Below, in pieces: positions 7,717-16,099 of a stretch of DNA of 64,000 bases. The translations under genes and the position numbers were made by a program. The notes beneath the pieces are model-generated. The model did not search any database. It saw only the letters and a program-made list of their open reading frames with translations, and was not told where the DNA came from. This stretch comes from Telmatospirillum sp. J64-1 (GTDB lineage: Bacteria > Pseudomonadota > Alphaproteobacteria > Rhodospirillales > Magnetospirillaceae): positions 47,911-111,910 of the forward strand of contig NZ_SBHN01000020.1 in NCBI RefSeq assembly GCF_006980715.1. Reading direction: 5' to 3'. Each line of letters opens with the position of its first letter. The stretch's first letter is position 1.

Positions 7717-9633
7717 TTAAACCGGGCTGTTTTCCCTGGCCTTGGCATAGCCGATCTGGCTCAGGGCCTCTTCGATCTCCGGCAGGATGGTGGGATCGTC
7801 GATGGTGGCGGGCATCTTGAAGTCTTGGTGATCGGCGATCTTCTGCATGGTGCCGCGCAGGATCTTGCCCGAGCGGGTCTTGGGCAGGCGGTTGACCACC
7901 GTGCAGGTCTTGAAGGCGGCCACCGGCCCGATGCGTTCACGCACCAGCTGGACGGCTTCCTTGACCACCTGGTCATGGGGTTTGTCCACACCGGCCTTCA
8001 GCACCAGGAAGCCCAGCGGCAGCTGTCCCTTCAATTGGTCGGCAACGCCGATGACGGCGCATTCGGCGACGTCCGGATGGCTGGCCAGCACCTCTTCCAT
8101 AGCCCCGGTCGACAGGCGGTGGCCGGCGACATTGATGATGTCGTCGGTGCGCGCCATGACATAGACATAGCCGTCCTCGTCGAGATAGCCGGCATCGCCC
8201 GTCTTGTAATAACCGGGGAATTCGGCGAGGTAGCTGTCGAGGAAGCGCTGGTCGGCATTCCACAGGGTCGCCAGCGTACCGGGAGGCAGCGGCAGCTTGA
8301 CCACCAGGCTGCCCACCTGACCCGGCTTGGCCGGTTGATGGGCGTCGTCCAGCACCTGGACGTCCCAGCCCGGCACCACCTTGGTCGGCGAACCATGCTT
8401 GACTGGGAAGGGATGCAGGCCCATGCAATTGGCGGCGATGGCCCATCCGGTCTCGGTCTGCCACCAATGGTCGATCACCGGCACCTTCAGATGCTGTTCG
8501 GCCCAGGCCAGGGTATCGGGGTCGGAGCGTTCACCGGCCAGGAACAATTGCTCGAAGCTGGACAGGTCGTAGCGGGCCAGCATCTCGGCCTTGGGGTCCT
8601 CGCGCTTGATGGCGCGGAAGGCCGTCGGCGCGGTGAACAGCGTGCGCACGCGATGCTGCGCGATCACCCGCCAGAAGGCACCGGCATCGGGCGTGCCGAC
8701 CGGCTTGCCCTCATAGACCACGGTTGTGCAGCCGTGCAGCAGCGGCGCGTAGACGATATAGGAATGGCCGACCACCCAGCCCACATCGGACGCCGCCCAG
8801 TACACCTCGCCGGGCTTGACGTTGTAGATGTGCTTCATCGTCCATTTCAGCGCCACCATATGGCCGCCATTGTCGCGCACCACGCCCTTGGGCTGGCCCG
8901 TCGTGCCCGAGGTATAGAGGATGTAGAGCGGATCGGTGGCGGCGACGGGAACGCAGGCATGCGGCGGCGCCTTGGCGGCCTCGGTCTTCCAATCCAGGTC
9001 GCGGCCCGGCTGCAATTCCGCCAGGGCCTGGGGACGCTGATAGATGATGCAGCGCTCGGGCTTGTGGCTCGACAGACGGATCGCCTCGTCCAGCAGCGGC
9101 TTGTAGGCGATGACCTTGCTGCCCTCGATGCCGCAGGAGGCCGAGACCACCACCTTGGGCTTGGCATCGGCGATGCGGGTCGCCAATTCGTTGGCGGCGA
9201 AGCCGCCGAACACCACCGAATGCACCGCGCCCAGGCGGGCGCTGGCCAGCATCGCAACCAGCGCCTCGGGAACCATCGGCATGTAGATGATGACGCGGTC
9301 GCCCTTGGCTACCCCTTGGGCCGCCAGCAGCCCGGCGAAGCGCGCCACCTGGTCGCGCAACTCGGCATAGCTGATGCGGCGGATGATACCGGTGACCGGA
9401 CTGTCGTAGATGATGGCCGCCTGATCGCCCCGGCCTTCCTCGACATGGCGGTCCACCGCGTTGTAGCAGGTATTGACCATCCCGCCCGTGAACCAGCGAT
9501 AAAAGGGCTTGTTGCTGTCATCCAGCACCTTGCTCCAGGGCTTTTCCCAGACAAGATCCTGGGCCGCTTCCCCCCAAAAGCCCTCGGGATCCTTGAGGGA
9601 CCTCTCATACGCCAGATCGTAAGCGTTACTCAT
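7717..9633 (-). CDS. prpE: propionyl-CoA synthetase (propionate-CoA ligase)
   Basis: A 638-residue acyl-CoA synthetase of the AMP-forming acetyl/propionyl-CoA ligase family. Visible motifs: YTSGTTGQPKGVVR (P-loop), YYKTGDAGYLDEDGYVYVMA with TDDIINVAGHRLSTG, and the C-terminal catalytic Lys in KTRSGKILRGTM. The N-terminal YDLAYERSLKDPEGFWGEAA segment is typical of this branch. It activates propionate (possibly acetate) to the CoA thioester. The ATG at 9633 follows AAGAAGGGG; the upstream in-frame TTG lies inside that ribosome site. It is a single minus-strand gene. Confidence 0.92.
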   Translation of the reverse strand: MSNAYDLAYERSLKDPEGFWGEAAQDLVWEKPWSKVLDDSNKPFYRWFTGGMVNTCYNAVDRHVEEGRGDQAAIIYDSPVTGIIRRISYAELRDQVARFAGLLAAQGVAKGDRVIIYMPMVPEALVAMLASARLGAVHSVVFGGFAANELATRIADAKPKVVVSASCGIEGSKVIAYKPLLDEAIRLSSHKPERCIIYQRPQALAELQPGRDLDWKTEAAKAPPHACVPVAATDPLYILYTSGTTGQPKGVVRDNGGHMVALKWTMKHIYNVKPGEVYWAASDVGWVVGHSYIVYAPLLHGCTTVVYEGKPVGTPDAGAFWRVIAQHRVRTLFTAPTAFRAIKREDPKAEMLARYDLSSFEQLFLAGERSDPDTLAWAEQHLKVPVIDHWWQTETGWAIAANCMGLHPFPVKHGSPTKVVPGWDVQVLDDAHQPAKPGQVGSLVVKLPLPPGTLATLWNADQRFLDSYLAEFPGYYKTGDAGYLDEDGYVYVMARTDDIINVAGHRLSTGAMEEVLASHPDVAECAVIGVADQLKGQLPLGFLVLKAGVDKPHDQVVKEAVQLVRERIGPVAAFKTCTVVNRLPKTRSGKILRGTMQKIADHQDFKMPATIDDPTILPEIEEALSQIGYAKARENSPV

Positions 9634-9873
9634 CCCGGGTTTCCCCTTCTTCAAGTGGTCAATCCCCAGACAGGAATCACCCTATCCGTTATGGGGTCGG
9701 AGTGTGCGACAGAACAGACTCCCTTGCCAAGTCATAAATGTACGTAAAAGGATAGGAATTTAGTAGAAACATGACGCGCAATGGCGGCAAGCGGAAATTT
9801 TCCGTCCACAAAGCATCGCCGCCGCCTCTCGTCCCTTTCCTGCCGCGAGCCTTCCCGTCCGGGAAGCGGGCAT
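9634..9873. other. upstream region of prpE, no gene seen
   Basis: About 240 bases with no supported gene. It should hold the minus-strand prpE promoter. An AT-rich segment lies around 9735-9775 and a short GC hairpin (CCCGTCCGGGAAGCGGG) near 9855. Nothing else stands out. Confidence 0.5.
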
Positions 9874-9897
9874 GAAAAAACCGGCCCTGCGGCCGGT
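9874..9897 (-). terminator. rho-independent terminator downstream of DUF465 gene
   Basis: Minus-strand hairpin ACCGGCC-GCAG-GGCCGGT followed by TTTTTT. Confidence 0.88.
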
Positions 9898-10019
9898 GGG
9901 AATGCTGCTGTTCTTTTGTCCGGGCTTGCCACCACGCAGGCAGGCGACTAAAGCCGTAGGCGGGCCGGCTCCTCGGCCGGGCTTATCCGAGCAACCGGGC
10001 CGCCTTGGTCAGCGAACGG
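9874..10019 (-). ncRNA. structured 3' region or small RNA after the DUF465 gene, ending in a terminator
   Basis: On the minus strand, directly after the DUF465 stop, lie a very stable hairpin (arms starting GGCGG-CCGG and ending CCGG-CCCGCC, about 9960-10004) and about 60 bases with little structure. These are followed by a clear intrinsic terminator: ACCGGCC/GGCCGGT with six T residues, 9874-9897. The 120 bases between stop and terminator are longer than a usual 3' tail and could be a small RNA or a 3'-UTR-derived RNA. It does not match a family I can identify with confidence. Confidence 0.35.
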
Positions 10020-10190
10020 CTAGTGCGTCATGCTACTCTGCGTGATTTCGTCTTTGATCTTGAGCTTCTTGCGCTTCAGGTCCGCGAGAAGGGTTTCATT
10101 GGGATATGGTCGCTTCCCTTCCCTTCGAATGGCATCTTCAAGAGCGGCGTGCTTAGCTTTAAGGGACTCGATACGATCCGCAAGGCTCAT
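10020..10190 (-). CDS. DUF465 (YdcH-like) small protein
   Basis: A 56-residue protein read on the minus strand: it starts MSLADRIESLKAKHAALEDA, has a proline-containing turn (KRPYPNETLLADLKRKKLKI) and ends with ITQSSMTH. The helical, Lys-rich pattern with LKRKKLKIKDEI is the signature of the DUF465/YdcH family, small proteins of unknown function common next to ubiX or zapA in alphaproteobacteria. The start has a GGAGGG ribosome site at the right spacing. It is divergent from ubiX. Confidence 0.85.
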   Translation of the reverse strand: MSLADRIESLKAKHAALEDAIRREGKRPYPNETLLADLKRKKLKIKDEITQSSMTH

Positions 10191-10322
10191 TACAACCCTC
10201 CATCAGCATGGGGACGCCCGTATGGAAAAGGATATGCCTCGTCACGCCGTCCTGTCAGTAGGAAAATTACCTTCGACGGGCGGAAAAATGAGGGAGTATT
10301 ACTTAATTAGAGGAAGCGCCAT

Positions 10323-10934
10323 ATGAGCAACCGTCCGCGCCTGATCGTCGGCATCAGCGGCGCCTCCGGCGTGATCTACGGCATCCGCATGCTGGAGACC
10401 CTGCGCCGCCTGGACGTGGAAACCCACCTGGTCATGAGCCGTTCGGCCGAGGTCACCCTGGCCTGCGAGACCGACATGAAGGTCGCCGAGGTCAAGGCCC
10501 TGGCCGATGTCTGCCACAATGCCGAAGACATCGCCGCCGGTCCTTCTTCCGGATCGTTCCGCAGCCTCGGCATGGTGGTCGCCCCCTGTTCGGTGCGCAG
10601 CATGTCGGAAATCGCCACGGGCGTGACCTCCAGCCTGCTCACCCGCGCCGCCGACGTCACCCTGAAGGAACGCCGCCGCCTGGTGCTGATGGTACGCGAG
10701 ACGCCGCTTCATACCGGCCATCTGCGGACCATGCTGACCCTGTCGGAAATGGGCGCGGTTATCGCGCCGCCGGTACCTGCCTTTTATTCCTGTCCCGCAA
10801 GCCTGGATGAAATGGTCAACCATTCCATCGGCCGCGTCCTCGACCTGTTCGGCCTGGACGTGGGTACGCTGAAACGCTGGGGCGAACCCACTCAGGAAGG
10901 GGGCAAGCCCCGGCGGCGGGGCGCTTCATCCTAG
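10323..10934 (+). CDS. ubiX: flavin prenyltransferase UbiX
   Basis: A 203-residue enzyme that makes the prenylated FMN cofactor used by UbiD-type decarboxylases in ubiquinone synthesis. It shows the flavin-binding GISGASGVIYGIRMLE motif at residues 10-25, APCSVRSMSEIATG around residue 87, and the basic RRRLVLMVRETPLH segment near 123, all hallmarks of UbiX. Length fits the family, plus a short C-terminal Gly/Arg-rich tail. A ribosome site (AGAGGAAG) precedes the ATG. Its partner ubiD is not in the window. Confidence 0.95.
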   Translation: MSNRPRLIVGISGASGVIYGIRMLETLRRLDVETHLVMSRSAEVTLACETDMKVAEVKALADVCHNAEDIAAGPSSGSFRSLGMVVAPCSVRSMSEIATGVTSSLLTRAADVTLKERRRLVLMVRETPLHTGHLRTMLTLSEMGAVIAPPVPAFYSCPASLDEMVNHSIGRVLDLFGLDVGTLKRWGEPTQEGGKPRRRGASS

Positions 10935-11279
10935 GCAGGGGCCGCATCAAAAGAGGTAAGGCCACCCATTGTGAGCAGAAGAACGAGACAGGAAAATCAA
11001 AGTTCCCGTCGAATTAAGTCAGGAAAAACTACTACGAAAGAAGCGTTACTACCTGAGTTATATCCACTTGGTCGTAGCCTTTTCCTGGTCGTTTACTATT
11101 GACCACAGCCCGGAAAGACAGGATGCTCGCGACGCCTACTCCACGGGAGAGACCCACGCCGTGGTCCGGGCACACGCCATTCCCCTTTGCACCGCCTATC
11201 GAGAGCCTTACGGCCGGTGCGGATTTGAGCCTTTGTGAATTTGAGCCTGATAAATTCGGGAACGAACGACATTAGCCGG
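10935..11279. other. intergenic region before CHASE kinase, no gene seen
   Basis: About 345 bases lower in GC than the neighbours. No conserved frame, RNA or terminator is recognised. The upstream region of the sensor kinase gene should be here; clear -35/-10 pairs were not found. Confidence 0.5.
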
Positions 11280-13988
11280 ATGTCTCGCCTCCAAAGCAAA
11301 CCCCATTTACCGCCCATGCTGCATTCCAGCGAAAAAGGTCTTGGCCGTCATGTCCCGGCAGTCCTGGCGGCGGTGCTGGGGATAAGCCTGTCGGTCGCAG
11401 GGCTGGTCACCTTCACCAGCCTCACCGAGCGCGAGATGGACACCCGCCTGGCGCGCGATGCCGGCACGGTGGCCGCAGCCTTGCTGGACGAGATCGAGGA
11501 CAATGTCGCCGTCGTCCAGGCCCTGGACAGCCATCTGACGGTATCGCTGGATATCGGCCGCGACCGCTTCGAGCGTTTCTCGCTCAGCATCAGCGAAAGA
11601 TCCAAGGCCGTGAAGGCTCTGGAATGGGTGCCGCGCGTCCCGGCGGAACAGCGCGAGACCTTCGAGAACCGCGCCAATTTCGAAGGCTATCTCGATTACC
11701 GGATCACCGAACTCGACGCCCAGGGCAACCGGATTCCCGCCGGGGAACGGCCGGTCTATTTCCCCGTCTTCCACCTGGCGCCCTATGAAGGCAATGAAGG
11801 CGTGGTGGGCTTCGACCTGGGATCGGAACTGACGCGGCGCATGGCCCTGATCCAGGCCGGCGAACAGGACACGACCCTGGCCACGGGACGGATCGAGCTG
11901 CTCCAGGAAAAGGGCTCCCACGGCTTTGCCGTCTTCAGCCCCGTCTATCGCCAATATGCCGAGATCGACACGGTCGCCAAGCGCTATGACGCCCTGCTGG
12001 GCTATGCCGTCGGCGTGTTCCGCATCGAATCCCTGGTCGAAGCGGCCTTCGCCATGATGCCCCCGCTGCCCCTGGACCTTTACATCTACGACCGCGCGGG
12101 GCCGTCCGAAGACCGCTTCCTCTATTACCACCCGTCCCCCCACCATGACGGCCCCGCTACGCCGCTGCCTGAATCGGAGGTGCGGCGCGGCCTGCATTGG
12201 AGCACCACCCTGCCGGTGGCCGGACGGGAATGGGCCATCGTGCTCAAGCCCCTGCCCAATTACTACGAACCCCATCAGGGCGTGCGCATGGCCGTCCTTG
12301 GCATTGGCCTGCTGATCACCCTGCTGCTGGTGGTCTATCTCAACGAGACCCAGCGCCGCCAGCGCCAGCAGATGGCCTTGACCTCCGAAATCACCCGCGC
12401 CAACCGCCTGTTGCAGCATGAAGTGGCGGTGCGCATGCGCGTGGAAGAGAATCTGCGCGAACATTCGCGCCATCTCAGCCGTCACCTGCGCGAGATCGAC
12501 GCCCTGTACGCTCTGGCCAGCCTTTCGGCCGAAAAGGGTGCCACCTGGGAAGACGTCTGCCAGCGCGCCGTCACCCTGCTGGCCCAATCCTCGCCCGATC
12601 CCGATGTCGGCGTCCGCCTGTCCTGCCAGGACGGCGCCGTCTTCGAGAGCCCCGGCTTCCGCCCCGGCGATTCCGTCCTGCGCCGCCCCGTCATGGCAGC
12701 GGAGACGATCATCGGCTGGATGGAACTGCACCAGAAGGGCGGGGATTTCGTGGTCGAGGACGGCAACCTGCTGGATGCGGCCTGCGAAAGGCTGGGCAAG
12801 TACATGGAGCGCCTGCACGCCCAGGAAGCGGTGCTGGAAGCCAAGGCCGAGGCCGAACATGCCGCCATGTCCAAGTCGCGCTTCTTCGCCTCGGCCAGTC
12901 ATGACCTGCGCCAGCCCTTGCAGGCGATGCATCTGTTCCTGCACATCCTGCGCCAGCGCCTGCACGATCCCAAGGACAAGGACGTGGCCGAGAAGCTGTT
13001 CGAGGCCATGAAGACCGCCGATGGCCTGCTCGATTCCCTGTTGCAGGTGGCCAAGCTGGAAGCCGGCACGGTGCAGGCGGAATGCCGCGACTTCCCCATC
13101 GGTGAATTGCTGACCAAGCTGGGCAACGAATTTGTCCTTCAGGCCGAAAGCAAGGGCCTGCGCCTGAAGGCCCTGCCCTGTTCCCTGTCGGTCCACAGCG
13201 ACCCCGTACTGCTGGGCCGCATCCTGGGCAACCTGCTCAGCAATGCCATCCGCTATACCGAAAGCGGCGGCATCCTGCTGGGCGCCCGGCGGCGCGGAAA
13301 CATGCTGCGGATCGAGGTCTGGGACACCGGCGAGGGCATTCCGCCCGACCATCTGAAGGCGGTGTTCCAGGAATTCTACCAGATCGGCAACCCCGAACGG
13401 GACCGCAGCAAGGGGCTGGGCCTGGGCCTCGCCATCGTCGAACGCATGGCGAAGCTGCTGGACCACCGCATCGACCTGCGCTCCCGCCCGGGACAAGGCT
13501 CGGTCTTCGCCGTGGAGGTGCCGCTGTCCGAGGTCTCCACCCCGGCGGCCAAGGCCGCCGCCTCTCCCGCGCCCGGCATCCAACCCGTCCGTCCCTGTAC
13601 GGTGGTGGTGGTCGAGGACGAAGCGGCTCAGCGCGACGGCCTGGACATGCTGCTGGGCGAATGGGGGTGCGAGGTCATCGTCGCCGCCAGCGGCATCGAA
13701 GCGGCGGAAAGGCTGCGCAACCGCATCGGCCCTCCGCCCGCCCTGGTCATCTCAGACTTCCGCCTGGGCGAGAACGAGGACGGCAGCGCCGCCATCCGCC
13801 GGGTCTGCGCGGCGGTAGGTCGCAACCTGCCCGCCGTCATCCTGACCGGCGACACCGCCCCCGAACGTCTGGACCAGGACCAGGCCCACGCCCAGGGCCA
13901 CAGATTGCTGCACAAACCGGTGGATCCCGAGCGGCTGCGCGAGATCATGATCGAGATCGTCGGCACGGAAGAGCGGCTGCGGGCCTGA
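11280..13988 (+). CDS. CHASE-domain hybrid sensor histidine kinase/response regulator
   Basis: A roughly 900-residue hybrid kinase. Domains in order: N-terminal membrane helix (VLAAVLGISLSVAGLVTF), a periplasmic CHASE sensor (with WVPRVP and GFDLGSE segments), a second helix (VLGIGLLITLLLVVYL), a coiled coil and GAF-like segment, HisKA (SASHDLRQPLQAMHLF, His near 541), HATPase (NLLSNAIRYT, DTGEGIP, KGLGLGLAI), and a C-terminal receiver (VVVEDE, phosphoacceptor in ISDFRLG near residue 826, Lys in LHKPVD). CHASE domains sense small extracellular ligands. No ribosome site is convincing; GTG at 11235 and ATG at 11319 are alternative starts. Confidence 0.88.
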   Translation: MSRLQSKPHLPPMLHSSEKGLGRHVPAVLAAVLGISLSVAGLVTFTSLTEREMDTRLARDAGTVAAALLDEIEDNVAVVQALDSHLTVSLDIGRDRFERFSLSISERSKAVKALEWVPRVPAEQRETFENRANFEGYLDYRITELDAQGNRIPAGERPVYFPVFHLAPYEGNEGVVGFDLGSELTRRMALIQAGEQDTTLATGRIELLQEKGSHGFAVFSPVYRQYAEIDTVAKRYDALLGYAVGVFRIESLVEAAFAMMPPLPLDLYIYDRAGPSEDRFLYYHPSPHHDGPATPLPESEVRRGLHWSTTLPVAGREWAIVLKPLPNYYEPHQGVRMAVLGIGLLITLLLVVYLNETQRRQRQQMALTSEITRANRLLQHEVAVRMRVEENLREHSRHLSRHLREIDALYALASLSAEKGATWEDVCQRAVTLLAQSSPDPDVGVRLSCQDGAVFESPGFRPGDSVLRRPVMAAETIIGWMELHQKGGDFVVEDGNLLDAACERLGKYMERLHAQEAVLEAKAEAEHAAMSKSRFFASASHDLRQPLQAMHLFLHILRQRLHDPKDKDVAEKLFEAMKTADGLLDSLLQVAKLEAGTVQAECRDFPIGELLTKLGNEFVLQAESKGLRLKALPCSLSVHSDPVLLGRILGNLLSNAIRYTESGGILLGARRRGNMLRIEVWDTGEGIPPDHLKAVFQEFYQIGNPERDRSKGLGLGLAIVERMAKLLDHRIDLRSRPGQGSVFAVEVPLSEVSTPAAKAAASPAPGIQPVRPCTVVVVEDEAAQRDGLDMLLGEWGCEVIVAASGIEAAERLRNRIGPPPALVISDFRLGENEDGSAAIRRVCAAVGRNLPAVILTGDTAPERLDQDQAHAQGHRLLHKPVDPERLREIMIEIVGTEERLRA

Positions 13989-13996
13989 TTCCCGAT

Positions 13997-14172
13997 CTAG
14001 GAGGCTACGGAAAACTCCTGTTTTCATCGTCATTCCCGCGAAAGCGGGAATCCATGCTGCCGCAGCATCAGCATTGAGCGGTTCGCATCGCCACAAGCCT
14101 TACATGGACCCCCGCCTTCGCGGGGGTGACGATTCGATGCAAACAGAGCCGTCTTTTTCCGCAGCCTGCTAG
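13997..14172. mobile_element. MITE-like element with 18-base terminal inverted repeats
   Basis: The ends CTAGGAGGCTACGGAAAA (13997-14014) and TTTTCCGCAGCCTGCTAG (14155-14172) are near-perfect inverted repeats, about 16 of 18 matching. Inside lie two inverted units, 14028-14056 (CGTCATTCCCGCGAAAGCGG...) and 14103-14131 (its reverse-complement type). There is no gene, so the 176-base unit looks like a non-autonomous miniature element. Confidence 0.65.
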
Positions 14173-14230
14173 GAATCCTTCCTAAATAAGGCTAGAACGG
14201 GCGACGCAACCAAGATAGCCGGAGAATTCC

Positions 14231-14716
14231 ATGCCTTCCTTCGACATCGTGTCCAAGACCGACATGGCCGAAGTCGACAACGCCATCAACGGCGTCAGCC
14301 GCGAAATCGCCCAGCGTTTCGACTTCAAGGGATCGAAATGCAGCATTGAGCGCAAGGAGGAGGAAATCACCATCCTCGCCGACGACGACATGAAGCTGGC
14401 GCAGATGCATGAACTGCTGAAGGTCTACCTCACCCGCCGCAAGCTCGACGTGGGCGCGCTGGATTTCGGGACCGAGGAAAAGGCCGCGGGCAATACCATC
14501 CGCCAGGTCGTCAAGGTCAAGCAGGGCATCGACAAGGATCTCGCCAAGCGCCTGGTCAAGGAGCTCAAGGACAGCAAGATGAAGGTCCAGGCCTCGATCC
14601 AGGGCGACGAAGTGCGCGTCACCGGCAAGAAGCGCGACGACCTGCAGGAAGCTATCGCCCTGATCAAGCGGCTGGAGATCGCCCAGCCCCTGCAATACAT
14701 CAATTTCCGCGATTAA
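14231..14716 (+). CDS. yajQ: YajQ family c-di-GMP/nucleotide-binding protein
   Basis: A 161-residue cytoplasmic protein of the YajQ/UPF0234 family. It begins MPSFDIVSKTDMAEVDNAIN and has the conserved RFDFKGSKCSIER, RRKLDVGALDFG, RQVVKVKQGID and C-terminal PLQYINFRD segments. Family members have been reported to bind cyclic di-GMP and act as co-regulators; the role here is inferred from homology. A GGAGAATTCC ribosome region precedes the start. It converges with the CpaE-like gene on the other strand. Confidence 0.92.
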   Translation: MPSFDIVSKTDMAEVDNAINGVSREIAQRFDFKGSKCSIERKEEEITILADDDMKLAQMHELLKVYLTRRKLDVGALDFGTEEKAAGNTIRQVVKVKQGIDKDLAKRLVKELKDSKMKVQASIQGDEVRVTGKKRDDLQEAIALIKRLEIAQPLQYINFRD

Positions 14717-14719
14717 GAA

Positions 14720-14757
14720 AAAGCGGGCATCCCTGCCGACATCCCGAAGGGATGCCC
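14720..14757 (-). terminator. terminator between yajQ and cpaE-like gene
   Basis: Inverted repeat GGGCATCCC/GGGATGCCC (14725-14757); on the minus strand it is followed by CTTTTTC, so it should end the cpaE-like transcript. It may act weakly for yajQ in the other direction. Confidence 0.75.
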
Positions 14758-14761
14758 CTCT

Positions 14762-15961
14762 TCACTCCCCGCCCCGTTTCCTCATCCCGCGCAGCCAAGC
14801 CATCAGGCTCGGCTGCTTCTTGTGCGTGAGCGGCCGGCCGGAAAGCTGCAGGGCCAGTTGACGGAGGGCCTCCGTCTGCCTGCCGCCCCCGGCAAGGCGG
14901 CCGAGGCTCGCCATCGGCGCCACCCCCAGGGCTTCGGTGAAATCCTGCGGCGCAAGCTGGCCCCTGCGCCAAGCATCGACCCGGTTCAGGACGAGACGCG
15001 GCGGACGATCCTCCCCGCGACAGGGCCTCAACGTCTCGAACAGGGCGGCGCAGGCCTGCAAATTCGGCATATCGGGCAGCGCCACCACCACCGTCTCGTC
15101 GGCGCTGCAAAGACATTCCCGCGTCCAGCCCTGCCAGAGATGGGGAATGTCCAGCACCACATAGGCCACCATCTGGCGGGCCAGATCGATCACCTGCTCC
15201 AGCGCCTCGGCGTCGATGCCGTGGGAACGGGCAAGGCTGGGCGGCGCGCAGAGGACATGCAGATGCTTATCCTGCCGGATCAGCAGGCGTTCCATCATTG
15301 CCTCGTCCAGGGGTTCGGGGGCCGCCAGGACCTGGGCCAGGGAGTCGCGCGCTTCGAGGGCGAAGGACAAGGCGGAGGTGCCGAAGGTCAAATCCAGGTC
15401 GATCAGGATGACATCCTCCTCGACCGCTTGCCCCAGGAACCGGGCCAGCTTCTGGGCCAGGGTGCTGGCCCCGGTGCCGCCGCGCGCACCGAAGACGGCG
15501 ATGCTCCGCCCCCGCACCGCCGCCGCCGGATCGCTGGTGACGACCAGGACGGCCTGGACGATCTCCTGCGCCGTTACCGGCGCCACCAGATAATCGCTGA
15601 TCCCCAGAGCCACCAACTGGCGGTAGGTGGCGATGTCGTTTCCCCTGCCGATGACCATGAGCTTGGTGCCCGGCGCGCAGGTTCCGGCCAAGGCCGCGAG
15701 ATGGCCGAGCATGACCTGGTCGTCCTCCCCGGCCTCCTCGAGGATGACCAGGGGCGGCGCCGGGTTTTCGCCATAGTAGGATAGCGCCGCCGCCAGACCG
15801 CCCGGGCGCAAGATGAGGCGCGACTTGGCGAACAGCCGGTCGCAGGCTGCCTCTTCCAGCACCCGCGCGACCGGTTCGGTGGCATGGAAGGCATCAATCT
15901 GGAGTTTCAGGACCATGCCACAATCTCCCAACTCCGCCGCCCGGGCCGAGGCCGACGCCAT
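14762..15961 (-). CDS. CpaE/TadZ-like pilus assembly ATPase (orphan)
   Basis: About 399 residues. The N-terminal half resembles an atypical receiver domain; the C-terminal half is a ParA/MinD-like ATPase with the deviant Walker A GARGGTGAST near residue 160 and Walker B-like VILIDLDLTFG. This order is typical of CpaE/TadZ, which places the Tad/Flp pilus machine at the cell pole. The Walker A lacks the usual Lys of GKT, which is also known in some TadZ proteins. No other tad/cpa genes are adjacent, so it is either an orphan or belongs to a cluster elsewhere. ATG at 15961 is preferred over an upstream TTG. Confidence 0.8.
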   Translation of the reverse strand: MASASARAAELGDCGMVLKLQIDAFHATEPVARVLEEAACDRLFAKSRLILRPGGLAAALSYYGENPAPPLVILEEAGEDDQVMLGHLAALAGTCAPGTKLMVIGRGNDIATYRQLVALGISDYLVAPVTAQEIVQAVLVVTSDPAAAVRGRSIAVFGARGGTGASTLAQKLARFLGQAVEEDVILIDLDLTFGTSALSFALEARDSLAQVLAAPEPLDEAMMERLLIRQDKHLHVLCAPPSLARSHGIDAEALEQVIDLARQMVAYVVLDIPHLWQGWTRECLCSADETVVVALPDMPNLQACAALFETLRPCRGEDRPPRLVLNRVDAWRRGQLAPQDFTEALGVAPMASLGRLAGGGRQTEALRQLALQLSGRPLTHKKQPSLMAWLRGMRKRGGE

Positions 15962-16099
15962 CCCGCGCCGGGAGAGCAACTTTGGTATATACGGCAAATT
16001 TTGCTTAATTCACCGCCGTTATGCGTCTAGTCAAGGGGGTGGAATTTTGCCATAACGCCGCCTTGCCCGATTTGCCCTTTGCACAGCGCGAGGAAGCCG

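Noticed and set aside
9874..10019. 6S RNA or tmRNA
   Set aside because: The GCTCGG...CCGAG hairpin recalls part of 6S RNA, but the expected 5' half and closing stem are missing, and no tmRNA tag peptide is present.
11307..13583. 758-residue frame opposite the CHASE hybrid kinase
   Set aside because: Shadow of a real gene: biased composition and no conserved motifs, while the sense strand encodes recognised domains.
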